Of a stretch of DNA of 15,346 bases, positions 1 through 7,345 are shown one piece after another (position 1 is the stretch's first letter; every line of letters starts with the position of its first letter). Under the pieces are notes generated by a model. That model worked only from the letters and a program-made list of their open reading frames with translations. It was not told where the DNA came from and made no database searches. The position numbers and the translations under genes are program-made. This stretch comes from an uncultured Kineosporia sp. (GTDB lineage: Bacteria > Actinomycetota > Actinomycetes > Actinomycetales > Kineosporiaceae), in assembly GCA_937859855.1 (NCBI GenBank), contig CALMAR010000123.1, positions 1 to 15,346 on the forward strand, in the 5' to 3' direction.

Positions 1-1
1 C

Positions 2-805
2 AGGTTTCGGTTCGGGGTCACGAACGGGTTCACCGGTGATCTGGACACGTGGACGGCGTCCGCGCGGCGGGCCGAGGAGCAGGGGTTCGCGACGTTCCTG
101 CTGCCTGACACGACGCGGACGCCGGCGCCGCTGCCGGCTCTGGCGGCGGCAGCTGCCGCGACCAGGGGCTTGCATGTCGGCACGTGGGTGTTGTGCGACC
201 CGCTGCGCGATCGGCGGTTCTTGCTGTGGGAAGCGCGCACCCTGTACGAGCTGCTCGGTGATCGCTTCGAGCTGGGTCTGGGCGCCGGTCGGCCGGGCGC
301 CGAGCATGATGCCGCAGCGGTGGGTGTGCCGTTCCGCGGTCCGGGTGAGCGGCTGGCGGCGCTGGCATCGACCGTGGAGCTGACCCGCTCCGAGCTGCCG
401 GGGCTCCGGTTACTGGTCGCAGGTTCCGGGCCGAAAATGCTGGCCCTGGCGGGCCGGTACGCGGATACGGTAGCTCTCGGCTGGGCACCAGAAACCACAC
501 CGGAAGCGGCAGCCGGCTCGCTGGAGGTTCTGCGCAGGGCCGCAGGCGAGCGGTTCGAAGAGATTGAACTGGCTGCGGGGCTGATCGCCGTAGGCGAGGA
601 CGAAGCGCCGTGGCTGGCCAGGATGGGCATCGACCCGGTCGAGTTGGCGGCCCGGGACTGTGTCACCGTTCTGCGTGGAACGCCGCAGGAGATGGCCGAC
701 ACGTTGCTGCGACGCCGGGACAGCCTCGGACTGTCCTACTTGACCGTCCCCGCGAACTCCGCGGACACCTTCGCCCCGGTCGTGGAACTCCTCTCCAACC
801 GATGA
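2..805 (+). CDS. F420-dependent LLM-class oxidoreductase, 5'-truncated
   Basis: The reading frame is open from the window edge, so the true start lies upstream; 267 residues are visible. The visible N-terminus, FRFGVTNGF followed by W-x3-ARRAEEQGF and LLPD, is the first beta-strand/helix of the luciferase-like monooxygenase TIM barrel. The DPLRDRRFLLWEARTLYELLGDRFELGLGAG stretch is typical of actinobacterial F420-dependent members, and VAGSGPKMLALAGRYADTVAL is the conserved phosphate/cofactor-binding region near the C-terminus. The pattern resembles the MSMEG_2516-like F420 subfamily. Such enzymes move hydride between coenzyme F420 and an organic substrate in the cytoplasm; the substrate cannot be told from sequence. 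The gene is separated from the next by about 270 bases and shows no link to the catabolic cluster further right. Confidence 0.85.
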   Translation, partial: RFRFGVTNGFTGDLDTWTASARRAEEQGFATFLLPDTTRTPAPLPALAAAAAATRGLHVGTWVLCDPLRDRRFLLWEARTLYELLGDRFELGLGAGRPGAEHDAAAVGVPFRGPGERLAALASTVELTRSELPGLRLLVAGSGPKMLALAGRYADTVALGWAPETTPEAAAGSLEVLRRAAGERFEEIELAAGLIAVGEDEAPWLARMGIDPVELAARDCVTVLRGTPQEMADTLLRRRDSLGLSYLTVPANSADTFAPVVELLSNR

Positions 806-1072
806 ACACCACCGGGATCTGCCACCGCACACGATGCGGCGAACGCGCGGTCAAGCCGCGGATCGCGCAGCGCTTCGGCCATCCGGTTCTGCCGCTGTCA
901 GGGTGTGTTCCGACAAGCTGCAGTCGGCGCTGAACGCCATATGCCTGCTCGCCAGCGCAGCGGGCGATGCGGCGCCTGATGAATCCCTTGACCGGGGGTC
1001 ATGTCGCGGAGCAGGGTCAGCGTGAGCCGCCTTGGAGAATGTCTCGACGTACACGCCTGCGAGGAGATGCGC
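806..1072. other. Intergenic stretch with small inverted repeats
   Basis: No convincing gene is seen. Just after the oxidoreductase stop lie two short perfect stem-loops, CCGCA/TGCGG (825-839) and CGCGG/CCGCG (846-860). Neither has a T-run, so they are weak terminator candidates at best. At 989-1001 is the palindrome TGACC-GGG-GGTCA, whose left arm sits inside a TTGACC hexamer (988-993) that could be a -35 box for the DUF2231 gene. No matching -10 is clear. Confidence 0.3.
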
Positions 1073-1642
1073 ATGAACGCCATCGAACGGCCCCCTTCGA
1101 TCGTGCGCTGGACGCTGCAGCTGGAGGAGGCCACGGCTCTTGACCAGCCAGTGCGCTCGTTGGAGCCCGCCATTCAGGCCGTGTTCGGGAGGGGGGCGCG
1201 TTCGTCAGTGCTGCGCGGCGAATGGCTCGGCCACGCGGTACACCCGCTGCTGACCGACGTCGTGCTCGGCACCTGGACCTCGGCCACGCTGCTTGATCTT
1301 CTGGGAGGGCGCGGCTCTTCCGCCTCGGCTCAGAAACTCGTCGGCGCCGGCTTGCTCGCAGCCGCCCCGACGTTGTGGACCGGATGGGCAGAGTGGTTGG
1401 CAGCCGGGCCGCGCGAGAAGCGGGTGGGCCTGGTTCACGCCCTGACCAACGGCGTGGCGGTCGGCGTCTACGCGGCGTCGTGGTCGGCCCGCCGGCGTGG
1501 TCGCCACGGCGCCGGCGCCGGGCTTGCCCTTGCTGGAGCCGCCGTCTCCGGCGTCGGCGCCTATCTGGGCGGACACCTCGTCGGGGCGCGTAAGGTGTCG
1601 AGCCGCCATCCCGCCTTCGACGACGCCCAGCTCCCGGCATGA
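1073..1642 (+). CDS. DUF2231 family membrane protein
   Basis: This is a 189-residue protein. The motif WLGHAVHPLLTDVVLGTWTSATLLDLLGG (about residues 50-78) is the signature first membrane helix of DUF2231, with the two conserved His of GHxxHP. It is followed by about three more hydrophobic segments (residues ~90-110, ~120-138, ~150-172). DUF2231 proteins are small integral membrane proteins, sometimes fused to or encoded near Rieske or redox proteins; the His residues have suggested haem or metal binding, but the function is not established. The ATG at 1073 is chosen because GAGGAG (1061-1066) lies 6 bases before it; an ATG at 1067 and another at 1001 are in frame but badly placed. No operon partner is apparent. 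Confidence 0.8.
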   Translation: MNAIERPPSIVRWTLQLEEATALDQPVRSLEPAIQAVFGRGARSSVLRGEWLGHAVHPLLTDVVLGTWTSATLLDLLGGRGSSASAQKLVGAGLLAAAPTLWTGWAEWLAAGPREKRVGLVHALTNGVAVGVYAASWSARRRGRHGAGAGLALAGAAVSGVGAYLGGHLVGARKVSSRHPAFDDAQLPA

Positions 1643-1737
1643 GCCAGAGCGCTGAGATCGGAGATCGAGTCACCCAGGGCCTTGCGTAGAACCGTGATGA
1701 CCCCGTCCTCGCGGGTCCGGATCCCTCGCCCTCCGCT
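1643..1737 (+). pseudogene. Possible decayed tRNA-Ser
   Basis: The segment starts with a D-arm-like GCCAGAGCGCTGAGATCG, resembling the GCCAGAGCGGCCGAAT of class-II serine tRNAs. It ends with GCGGGTCCGGATCCCTC, which resembles a T-arm, then GCCCTCCG, which looks like an acceptor 3' strand. The span of about 95 bases fits a tRNA with a long variable arm. However, the T-loop is TCCGGAT rather than TTCGAAT, the T-stem has a mismatch, no 5' acceptor strand pairs with the 3' one, and no proper anticodon stem-loop is visible. It overlaps the end of the DUF2231 gene by none or a few bases. If real it is a relic, not a working tRNA. Confidence 0.25.
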
Positions 1738-1740
1738 CAT

Positions 1741-1790
1741 CAGGCAGAACGCCTGCCAAATGCCCATGCGTTCGAAAGCTCTATGCATGG
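1741..1790. repeat. Two adjacent hairpins in the gene-poor gap
   Basis: CAGGC-AGAAC-GCCTG (1741-1755) and CCATGC ... GCATGG (arms 1764-1769 and 1785-1790, loop 15) are perfect inverted repeats. They lie between the tRNA-like relic and the MarR promoter in DNA of noticeably lower GC than the genes around it. No T-run follows, so a terminator role is uncertain; they may be remnants of an RNA gene or an element end. Confidence 0.3.
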
Positions 1791-1847
1791 ATTCACAGCG
1801 GCTGCTGACCCTTGCGTGGGCAACAAGCGCGACCAACCTCCGGCGAA

Positions 1848-1874
1848 CTAAATATCTTAGCGCTTGGGTAGGAT
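1848..1874 (+). promoter_or_regulatory. Putative MarR autoregulatory site and -10 box
   Basis: CTAAATATCTTAG (1848-1860) is an AT-rich imperfect palindrome in otherwise GC-rich DNA. Eight bases downstream is TAGGAT (1869-1874), a good actinobacterial -10 hexamer, placing transcription start near 1881. No consensus -35 is seen. MarR proteins typically bind palindromes overlapping their own promoter, so autoregulation is inferred; CTAAG half-sites recur in the isoG promoter. Confidence 0.45.
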
Positions 1875-1911
1875 CGTTCGACCGTGTAGGCGTATGAGGG
1901 AGACGAACGCC

Positions 1912-2487
1912 GTGACGACGAGGGACGGCGCCGGCGCGCGTCTGCGCCCGGTCCGGTCCGAGGTCGGCGCCGCAGAGCCGGACGACGTCGACCGGATAGA
2001 GCGTGACTGGAGGCGGGAGCGTCCCGACATCGACGTCAGCTCGATCGGCATCGTCAGCCGGGTCTGGCGCGTCGGGCGACACCTTGAACAGGAGCGCAAG
2101 GCGCAGCTCGACCGGTTCGGGAGCGACCGCGGCACGATCGACGTGCTCGCGATGCTGCGCCGGGCCGGCCCACCGTTTCGGCGCTCCGCCGGTGAGCTCA
2201 CCCGGTCCGCGCTGATCACGTCCGGCGGCGTTTCGCAGAGGCTGGAAAAGTTGGAGAAGGCCGGGTTGGTGACCCGCCACGTCGACACCGAGGACCGGCG
2301 TCGCGTCGACGTTCAGCTGACCCCTGCCGGTGTCGAACTGGTGGACTCGATGCTCGCCGACCTGATGGACCACGACACGCAACTGCTCGCGTCGGTACTG
2401 ACCGCAGCGGAGCAGGCCCGGCTGCGGCAGCTGCTCCGCAAGCTCCTGCTCGGCCTCGAACCCCCCGACCCTGAACGGTCGGCCTGA
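1912..2487 (+). CDS. MarR family transcriptional regulator
   Basis: This is a 191-residue protein with the MarR winged-helix layout: an N-terminal dimerisation helix region (SIGIVSRVWRVGRHLEQERKAQLDRFGSDRGTIDVLAMLRR), the recognition helix region ITSGGVSQRLEKLEKAGLV, the wing VDTEDRRRVDVQLTPAG, and a C-terminal helix pair for dimerisation. MarR proteins are usually repressors released by small aromatic or electrophilic ligands. GTG 1912 is preferred because GAGGGAG (1896-1902) sits 9 bases upstream; ATG 1894 is in frame but overlaps that site. The gene converges on the glutamate-cysteine ligase gene with only 14 bases between stops. marR genes accompany described isoprene clusters, so it is the natural candidate regulator of the cluster; this is inference. 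Confidence 0.85.
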   Translation: MTTRDGAGARLRPVRSEVGAAEPDDVDRIERDWRRERPDIDVSSIGIVSRVWRVGRHLEQERKAQLDRFGSDRGTIDVLAMLRRAGPPFRRSAGELTRSALITSGGVSQRLEKLEKAGLVTRHVDTEDRRRVDVQLTPAGVELVDSMLADLMDHDTQLLASVLTAAEQARLRQLLRKLLLGLEPPDPERSA

Positions 2488-2501
2488 CTCGTCCGCCGGC
2501 C

Positions 2502-3776
2502 TCAGGTCGCCGCCGGCACCAGCCGGGCGTCGAGATCCGGTGCGAGGCGGCCGGCGAGTTCGGCATCGCCGACGAGCTGTGACGGGGACAGGCTGCGGCG
2601 AACATGGCGGTCGGCGAAGGCTGCCGTTGCGTCCAGGCGGGACCGGTCGCTGGAGACCTCCGGCAGGGCCTGCATGATCGTGTCGAACAAGATCCGTGCG
2701 GCCTCGGCCAGTCCGGGGTGAGCCAGTGCCTGTCGCGCCGCGGTGCACCACAGGCCGGATGTGTCCGGGATCCGGGTTTCCAGATCGTTCGCTGCCTCCG
2801 TGCTGAGGGCTGCGAGCACGACGAGGGTGGCGACATCACGAGTGCCTGGTGGGAGCAGGTCGAGCATTCGCAGCTCGAGCCAGCCGCGGGGCCGCACCGG
2901 AGGGAACAGGGTCGTCAGGTGGTAGTGCAGGTCGTCGATGGTGGGCCAGCCGGCCGGATGTCCCGTCGTCATCCACCGCCCGAAGCAGAAGCCGCGAGGG
3001 GCGTTCACCCCGCCGCCGTCCAGGGACCGAATGATCATGACGTCGGCGGCCAGCGCGTAGTCGCGCCACGCCTGGCGGGCAGGTACTGCGTCGGACCGGC
3101 TGCCGTTCACGCAGTCTCGCGGGGGTCTGGTGCGACCGGGGTCGATCGACCACCAGATCGCTTGACGCAACGACTCCCAGCGCCGGCCGGCGGCGTCCAG
3201 GCCGGGTGAGTTGGCGAAGGTGGCGATCAGCACGGGGCCCAGTCGGTGCGCCAGCGACCACCGGCGGTCGGGGTCAGCCGGGTCGTGGCCAAGGTTGACC
3301 TGGAGGGATGCGGTGTTGCACATCATCCAGCTGCCGGCCTCGCCCGAGACGGCGAAATGCGCCTCCATGCAACGGTAGCGGGCCGCGCCGAGGATGCGCT
3401 GGGGTGGTCGCAGGGTGTCGAGCGCGCGGTCGGAGACGTCCAGCTCTGCCGCGGCCAGTCGCCGCTGCAGGGCCGAGGCGTCGGAGGTAGCGACGTCGAG
3501 GACGTCGTCGGCGGCCGCCGCTGGCAGCGTGGACAGTTCGATCTGGCCGCCCGGTTCGATCGTCACCCGGCTGCCGCCGGGCAGGGGATGCGCCGCGGCC
3601 GCGAGCAGGACATCGGACGCCGGCCTCGCCCGCACGTCGTCGCGCGGGTGCACCGGCCACTCCAGCTCGATGCCGCACATCCGCCCGGGTTGCGCCGTGA
3701 AACACGCGGCGATGGCGTCGTCGACCAGCTCCGGCGTCAGGGTGCGTCGCTCACTCGGCAACCGACGCCTCCTCAT
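2502..3776 (-). CDS. gshA: Glutamate-cysteine ligase, EgtA/GshA-like
   Basis: The protein has 424 residues from ATG 3776 or 419 from TTG 3761. It belongs to the GCS2/EgtA family, which joins glutamate to cysteine using ATP. Supporting motifs are GIELEW (35-40), TIEPGGQIELST (72-83), YRCMEAHF (134-141) with the MMCNTASLQVN segment (151-161), and the later YALAADVMIIR and GWLELRMLD regions. These correspond to the nucleotide/Mg and glutamate sites of EgtA and GshA. Actinobacteria usually carry such a gene for ergothioneine (egtA). Here egtB-E are absent, while a glutathione synthetase lies 6 kb away and glutathione S-transferases lie next door, so a role in glutathione supply is more likely. 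It is divergent from the isoG operon (129 bases) and may share control with it. Confidence 0.85.
   Translation of the reverse strand: MRRRRLPSERRTLTPELVDDAIAACFTAQPGRMCGIELEWPVHPRDDVRARPASDVLLAAAAHPLPGGSRVTIEPGGQIELSTLPAAAADDVLDVATSDASALQRRLAAAELDVSDRALDTLRPPQRILGAARYRCMEAHFAVSGEAGSWMMCNTASLQVNLGHDPADPDRRWSLAHRLGPVLIATFANSPGLDAAGRRWESLRQAIWWSIDPGRTRPPRDCVNGSRSDAVPARQAWRDYALAADVMIIRSLDGGGVNAPRGFCFGRWMTTGHPAGWPTIDDLHYHLTTLFPPVRPRGWLELRMLDLLPPGTRDVATLVVLAALSTEAANDLETRIPDTSGLWCTAARQALAHPGLAEAARILFDTIMQALPEVSSDRSRLDATAAFADRHVRRSLSPSQLVGDAELAGRLAPDLDARLVPAAT
3768..3773 (-). promoter_or_regulatory. AGGAGG ribosome site placed inside the long-start gshA frame
   Basis: The coding strand reads ATG AGG AGG CGT CGG TTG. 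A perfect AGGAGG occupies codons 2-3 of the ATG form and lies 6 bases before the in-frame TTG at 3761. This favours TTG as the start on an ordinary leadered mRNA. ATG 3776 would then be used only if the message is leaderless; a TAGAGA element about 9-14 bases upstream of the ATG leaves that open. Confidence 0.5.
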
Positions 3777-3785
3777 ACCGACAAT

Positions 3786-3830
3786 CTCTAAGGAAAAAGT
3801 AATTGACTACTAAGAGGTTACTGCTAGCGT
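3786..3830 (+). promoter_or_regulatory. isoG operon promoter with overlapping inverted repeats
   Basis: TTGACT (3803-3808), a 16-base spacer and TAGCGT (3825-3830) form a good sigma-70-type promoter about 75 bases before isoG. The pocket is strikingly AT-rich. Two inverted repeats cover it: CTCTAAG (3786-3792) with CTAAGAG (3810-3816), matching at 6 of 7 positions, and AGTAA (3798-3802) with TTACT (3818-3822), both centred near the -35/spacer. Repressor binding here would block the isoG promoter and could also affect the divergent gshA promoter. The CTAAG half-site resembles the palindrome upstream of marR. Confidence 0.55.
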
Positions 3831-3905
3831 GGTGTGACGTCCACGCCATCCAATGGACATCTGGACAGCCCGGATCGTCCTGGCGGGCGGTAGGTGAGGT
3901 GCGCC

Positions 3906-5156
3906 ATGAGCGGTCCGATGGCCGGTATCCGGGTGATCGACCTGTCCGCGATGCTGTCCGGGCCGTGGGCGGCCGACATCCTCGGCGACCAGGGCGCAGA
4001 CGTGATCAAGGTCGAGCCTCCCGGTACCGGCGACCACGTCCGTGCGCTGCGCAACCGGTCCCACGGGCTGGCTTCGATGTTCCTCAACGTCAACCGGTCC
4101 AAGCGGTCGATCACCCTGAACCTGAAGCACAGCGAGGGTGCCGCGACCCTGCGCGAGCTGGTCGCCTCCGCGGACGTACTGGTGCAGAACTTCCGGCCCG
4201 GGGTGGTCGAGCGGCTCGGCATCGCCTACGACGACCTCCGCGAGGTCAACCCCGGTCTGGTCTACCTGTCGATCAGCGGGTTCGGGGAGTCGGGCCCGTA
4301 CGCCGGCCGCCGCGTCTACGACCCGGTCGTGCAGGCGCTGTCCGGGCTGACCACGGTCCAGGCCGGCTCCGACACCGAGCGTCCCCGACTGATCCGCACG
4401 GTGCTGCCGGACAAGCTCACCGCGATGGCAGGCGCGCAGGCCGTCTGCGCAGCGCTGGTGGCCCGTTCGCGAACCGGCGAGGGGCAGCACATCAAGCTGT
4501 CGATGCTCGACACGATGCTGTCGTTCCTGTGGGCCACCGACATGAACGCCTACACCTTCGTCGACCACCCGGTGGAGCCCGAGCGCGCGGCCAGTTTCAT
4601 CGATCTGATCTACGCCACTGCCGACGGCTGGATCACCGTCTCGACGATGAAGGACGCGGAATGGCAGGCGTTCTGCACCGCAGCTGGTCGCCCCGACCTC
4701 CTCCAGGACGACCGGTTCGACACGCCGTCCAAGCGTGACGACAACGTGAACGAGCGACTGGCGGTGATCCAGGAGGTGCTGCTGACCCGCCCGGCGGCGG
4801 AGTGGCTGAAGATCCTGCCCGAGCACGACGTGCCGTGCGCGCCGGCGCTGCGCCGGTTCGAGCTGCTCGACCATCCACAGGTGCTGGCTTCGGGCGTGAT
4901 CGTGGAGTCCGACCATCCGGTGGCGGGGCGGCTGCGCCAGGCCAGGCCGGCGCCGCGTTTCTGCGCCACCCCGGTCGGGCCTCCGCGCGGTGCCCCGATG
5001 CTCGGCGAGCACAACCGCGAGGTGCTCTCCGAGCTCGGCCTCACCACGGAGGAGATCGACCGGCTGGTCGCGGCCGGCGCGGTCGGCGCGGAGCGGCACG
5101 AGCCCGCACCGGCACCGGTGGACGACGCCGAAGCCGTGCTGACGACAGGAGCGTGA
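3906..5156 (+). CDS. isoG: CaiB/BaiF (class III) CoA transferase, IsoG-like
   Basis: This is a 416-residue protein of usual family length. The N-terminal GIRVIDLSAMLSGPWAADILGDQGADVIKVEPP is the class III CoA-transferase signature, followed by LNVNRSKRSITLNLK and LVQNFRPGVVERLG. The expected catalytic Asp is Asp169 in VLPDK, aligning with Asp169 of formyl-CoA transferase. The racemase-type catalytic His before the ALSG motif is not present (VYDPVVQALSG), which fits a transferase better than an AMACR-type racemase. In the isoprene pathway IsoG is proposed to activate the glutathionyl-methylbutenoate acid as its CoA ester. ATG 3906 follows AGGTGAGG (3892-3899) by 6 bases. It is first in a tight operon with isoH, isoI, isoJ and an aldehyde dehydrogenase gene. 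Symbol by context and similarity; the substrate is inferred. Confidence 0.85.
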   Translation: MSGPMAGIRVIDLSAMLSGPWAADILGDQGADVIKVEPPGTGDHVRALRNRSHGLASMFLNVNRSKRSITLNLKHSEGAATLRELVASADVLVQNFRPGVVERLGIAYDDLREVNPGLVYLSISGFGESGPYAGRRVYDPVVQALSGLTTVQAGSDTERPRLIRTVLPDKLTAMAGAQAVCAALVARSRTGEGQHIKLSMLDTMLSFLWATDMNAYTFVDHPVEPERAASFIDLIYATADGWITVSTMKDAEWQAFCTAAGRPDLLQDDRFDTPSKRDDNVNERLAVIQEVLLTRPAAEWLKILPEHDVPCAPALRRFELLDHPQVLASGVIVESDHPVAGRLRQARPAPRFCATPVGPPRGAPMLGEHNREVLSELGLTTEEIDRLVAAGAVGAERHEPAPAPVDDAEAVLTTGA

Positions 5157-5158
5157 TC

Positions 5159-5857
5159 GTGGCCGCCAAGTTGATCGTCGGGGCCGACCGCGGCATCGCG
5201 CACGCGATCTGCCGGCATCTGCACGAGCGGGGCGACGAGGTGATCGCCGCCTGCTTCGGCGACGGCGCCGACCTCGCCGGCATCGGCATCGCCGTACAGC
5301 CCGGCGTCGACGTCGCTTCCGACGAAGCAGTAACCCGCCTTGGAAAGAGCCTGCAGGAGAATGGTGTCCGGTTGGAGTGGCTGGTCAACGTCGCCGGCAT
5401 CATGCATCTGGACACCCTGGACACCGTCGATCTGGACGACGTCCGGCTGCAGTTCGAGGTGAACGCCGTCGGCCCGCTGCGCGTCGTCCGCGAGCTGCGC
5501 GGCCTGCTCGAGCCCGGCGCGAAGGTAGGCATCTTCACCAGCCGGGTGGGCTCGCTGGGCGACAACACCAGCGGCGGCGACTACGCCTACCGCGTCTCCA
5601 AGGCCGCCGCCAACATGGTCGCGCTCAACCTGCACCACGACCTGGCCCGGCAGGGCGTGCTGGTCCAGGCACTGCACCCCGGGATGGTCCGCACCCACCT
5701 GCTCGACGTCATCGATCCCGACCAGATGCAGCGCTACGCCGCGAATTTCGTCTCTCCGGAGGAGGCCGCGGCGCAGGTGGTCGGGGTCCTCGACGCCCTC
5801 ACCGCGGAGAATGCCGGCCGATTTCAGCATGCCAACGGTGATTACCTGCCCTGGTGA
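5159..5857 (+). CDS. isoH: Short-chain dehydrogenase/reductase, IsoH-like
   Basis: This is a 232-residue SDR. GADRGIAHAI (from about residue 8) is a variant of the TGxxxGxG dinucleotide loop, NVAGIM is the NNAG motif with its second Asn changed to Val, and Ser132, Tyr144 and Lys148 (YRVSK) form the catalytic set. PGMVRTHLLD follows as expected. IsoH of Rhodococcus AD45 oxidises 1-hydroxy-2-glutathionyl-2-methyl-3-butene through the aldehyde to the acid with NAD. GTG 5159 is chosen because AGGAG (5147-5151) lies 7 bases before it; GTG 5153 overlaps the isoG stop but is too close to that site. There is effectively no gap to isoG, implying translational coupling. Position directly after isoG and before two GST genes supports the assignment. 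Confidence 0.85.
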   Translation: MAAKLIVGADRGIAHAICRHLHERGDEVIAACFGDGADLAGIGIAVQPGVDVASDEAVTRLGKSLQENGVRLEWLVNVAGIMHLDTLDTVDLDDVRLQFEVNAVGPLRVVRELRGLLEPGAKVGIFTSRVGSLGDNTSGGDYAYRVSKAAANMVALNLHHDLARQGVLVQALHPGMVRTHLLDVIDPDQMQRYAANFVSPEEAAAQVVGVLDALTAENAGRFQHANGDYLPW

Positions 5858-5891
5858 CGCCACGATCCGACCAAGCCGAAGGAGTCTTGTC

Positions 5892-6608
5892 ATGATCACC
5901 GTTTACGGATACATCCCCGCGTGGGGGCTGCCCGACATCAGCCCCTACGTCACCAAGGTCGTCAACTACATGACGATGGCGGAGATCCCGTTCGAGTGGA
6001 AGCCGCAGGACCTGGCCACGCTGGGCACCGACTCCCCGACCGCGAAGCTGCCCTACATCGTCGACGACGACGGCAACCAGGTGAACGACTCCACCCGGAT
6101 CATCCAGCACCTGCAGGAGAAGTACGGCGACAAGCTCGACGCCCACCTGAGCCCCACCGACAAGGCCGTCGGGCTGGCGTTCCAGCGGATGGTCGAGGAG
6201 TACACCTACTGGTCGGGCGTGATCGAACCACGCTGGGGCACCCTGGAGCGCTTCGAGATCTACATCCCGTACATCGTCAACGGTGCCGAGGTGGGGCCCG
6301 AGTTGCGCGGGGCACTGCTGGCCTTCCGCGACAAGATCGTCGACGAGCATCTGAAGCAGGGCATGGGGCTGCGGACCACCGAGGACATCGTGACCTGCCT
6401 GCAGGAGGACTTCGACGCGCTGTCCACGTTCCTGGGCGACAAGCAGTTCTTCCTCGGCGACGAGCCGAGCTCGTACGACGCGACGATCTACTCCACCGTG
6501 CGGCACGTCACCGACGTGCCGTGGGACTGGGCAGGTCGCGACTACGCCCGTTCCAAGCAGAACCTGGTGGACTACGCCGAGCGGATGCGCGCCCGGTTCG
6601 ACGTCTAG
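5892..6608 (+). CDS. isoI: Glutathione S-transferase, IsoI-like (epoxide-conjugating)
   Basis: This is a 238-residue protein. The N-terminal thioredoxin-fold half starts MITVYGYIPAWGLPDISPYVTKVVNYM and contains LPYIVDDDGNQVNDSTRIIQHL, the cis-Pro and Asp-Ser glutathione gamma-glutamyl site. The C-terminal half is helical, with FLGDKQFFLGDEPSSYDATIYS, the N-capping motif of GST helix 6. It looks like the metaxin-like GST branch to which isoprene-monoxide GSTs belong rather than a common beta-class GST. IsoI opens the isoprene epoxide with glutathione. AAGGAG (5879-5884) is 7 bases before ATG 5892, 34 bases after isoH. A different epoxide substrate, such as styrene oxide, cannot be excluded from the sequence. 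Confidence 0.85.
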   Translation: MITVYGYIPAWGLPDISPYVTKVVNYMTMAEIPFEWKPQDLATLGTDSPTAKLPYIVDDDGNQVNDSTRIIQHLQEKYGDKLDAHLSPTDKAVGLAFQRMVEEYTYWSGVIEPRWGTLERFEIYIPYIVNGAEVGPELRGALLAFRDKIVDEHLKQGMGLRTTEDIVTCLQEDFDALSTFLGDKQFFLGDEPSSYDATIYSTVRHVTDVPWDWAGRDYARSKQNLVDYAERMRARFDV

Positions 6609-6631
6609 CGGCCGTCTCTGATCGAGCTGCC

Positions 6632-7345
6632 GTGATCGAGCTGTTCTACTTCGTCACCCCCAACGCCCGCAAGATTCTCATGGCGCTGGAGGAGCTCGGC
6701 CTGCCCTACCAGGTCCGGTGGGTCGACATCACCCGCGGCGACCAGTTCGATCCGGAGTACCTGAAGGTCAACCCGAACGGCAAGATCCCCGCCATCGTGG
6801 ACCACGAGGGTCCCGGCGACGGCCCGATCGCCCTGTTCGAGTCCGCCGCCATCCTGCTCTACCTGGCGGAGAAGACCGGCCGGCTGCTGCCGTCCGATCC
6901 GGCGGCCCGCTGGGAGGCGGTCTGCTGGACCGTCTGGCAGGTCGCCAACCAGGGACCAGGCCTGGGCGAGGCCACGCACTTCACCACCTACGCCCCCGAC
7001 GACGGCCACGTCGTCGAGTACGCCCAGCGGCGGTTCGACGCCGAGGCGCAACGGCTGTACGGCCTGCTGGAGGAGCGGTTGACCGGCCGGGAGTACCTGG
7101 CCGGGCCTGACGGCGGCGAGTTCTCGATCGCGGACATCGCCTGCTTCCCCTGGACCAGAGTGGGCAAGGGGCACGGCATCAGGCTGGCCGACTACCCGGC
7201 GGTCCAGGCGTGGTCGGACCGGATCGCGGTGCGCCCGTCGGCCCGAGCCAAGGCCGAGGACCGCCGCGACCAGAGCACGAGGAACTTCCGTTACACCCGG
7301 GAGCAGCGCGACGTGCTGTTCCGGACCACTGGGAGACGACCATGA
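6632..7345 (+). CDS. isoJ: Glutathione S-transferase, IsoJ-like
   Basis: This is a 237-residue protein. The N-terminus FYFVTPNARKILMALEELGLPYQVRWVDI...GDQFDPEYLKVNPNGKIPAIVD, then LFESAAILLYLAEKTGRLLPSD, is the classic YfcG/Ure2-like (nu class) GST layout. Thr-Pro-Asn-Ala replaces a Tyr or Cys catalytic motif, and Glu-Ser binds the glutathione gamma-glutamyl group. The C-terminal half has FSIADIACFPW, the helix-6 motif. In the iso pathway IsoJ is a second GST, thought to act late, perhaps removing glutathione from the CoA ester; this is not firmly shown. GTG 6632 is the only sensible start, 23 bases after isoI, with a weak ribosome site, so coupling to isoI is likely. It overlaps the next gene by ATGA. 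Confidence 0.85.
   Translation: MIELFYFVTPNARKILMALEELGLPYQVRWVDITRGDQFDPEYLKVNPNGKIPAIVDHEGPGDGPIALFESAAILLYLAEKTGRLLPSDPAARWEAVCWTVWQVANQGPGLGEATHFTTYAPDDGHVVEYAQRRFDAEAQRLYGLLEERLTGREYLAGPDGGEFSIADIACFPWTRVGKGHGIRLADYPAVQAWSDRIAVRPSARAKAEDRRDQSTRNFRYTREQRDVLFRTTGRRP

Noticed and set aside
1001..1072. Longer start for the DUF2231 protein at ATG 1001
   Set aside because: The extra residues match nothing in the family, and GAGGAG is correctly spaced only for ATG 1073.
1682..1897. Small plus-strand frame of 71 codons in the gap before marR
   Set aside because: No ribosome site and no family resemblance; it spans the tRNA-like relic and the MarR promoter.
1561..2751. Long minus-strand open frame of 396 codons across the DUF2231 end and marR
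   Set aside because: It is antisense to two well-supported genes, has no recognisable domain, and has the low-complexity Arg/Pro/Gly composition of a GC-driven shadow frame.
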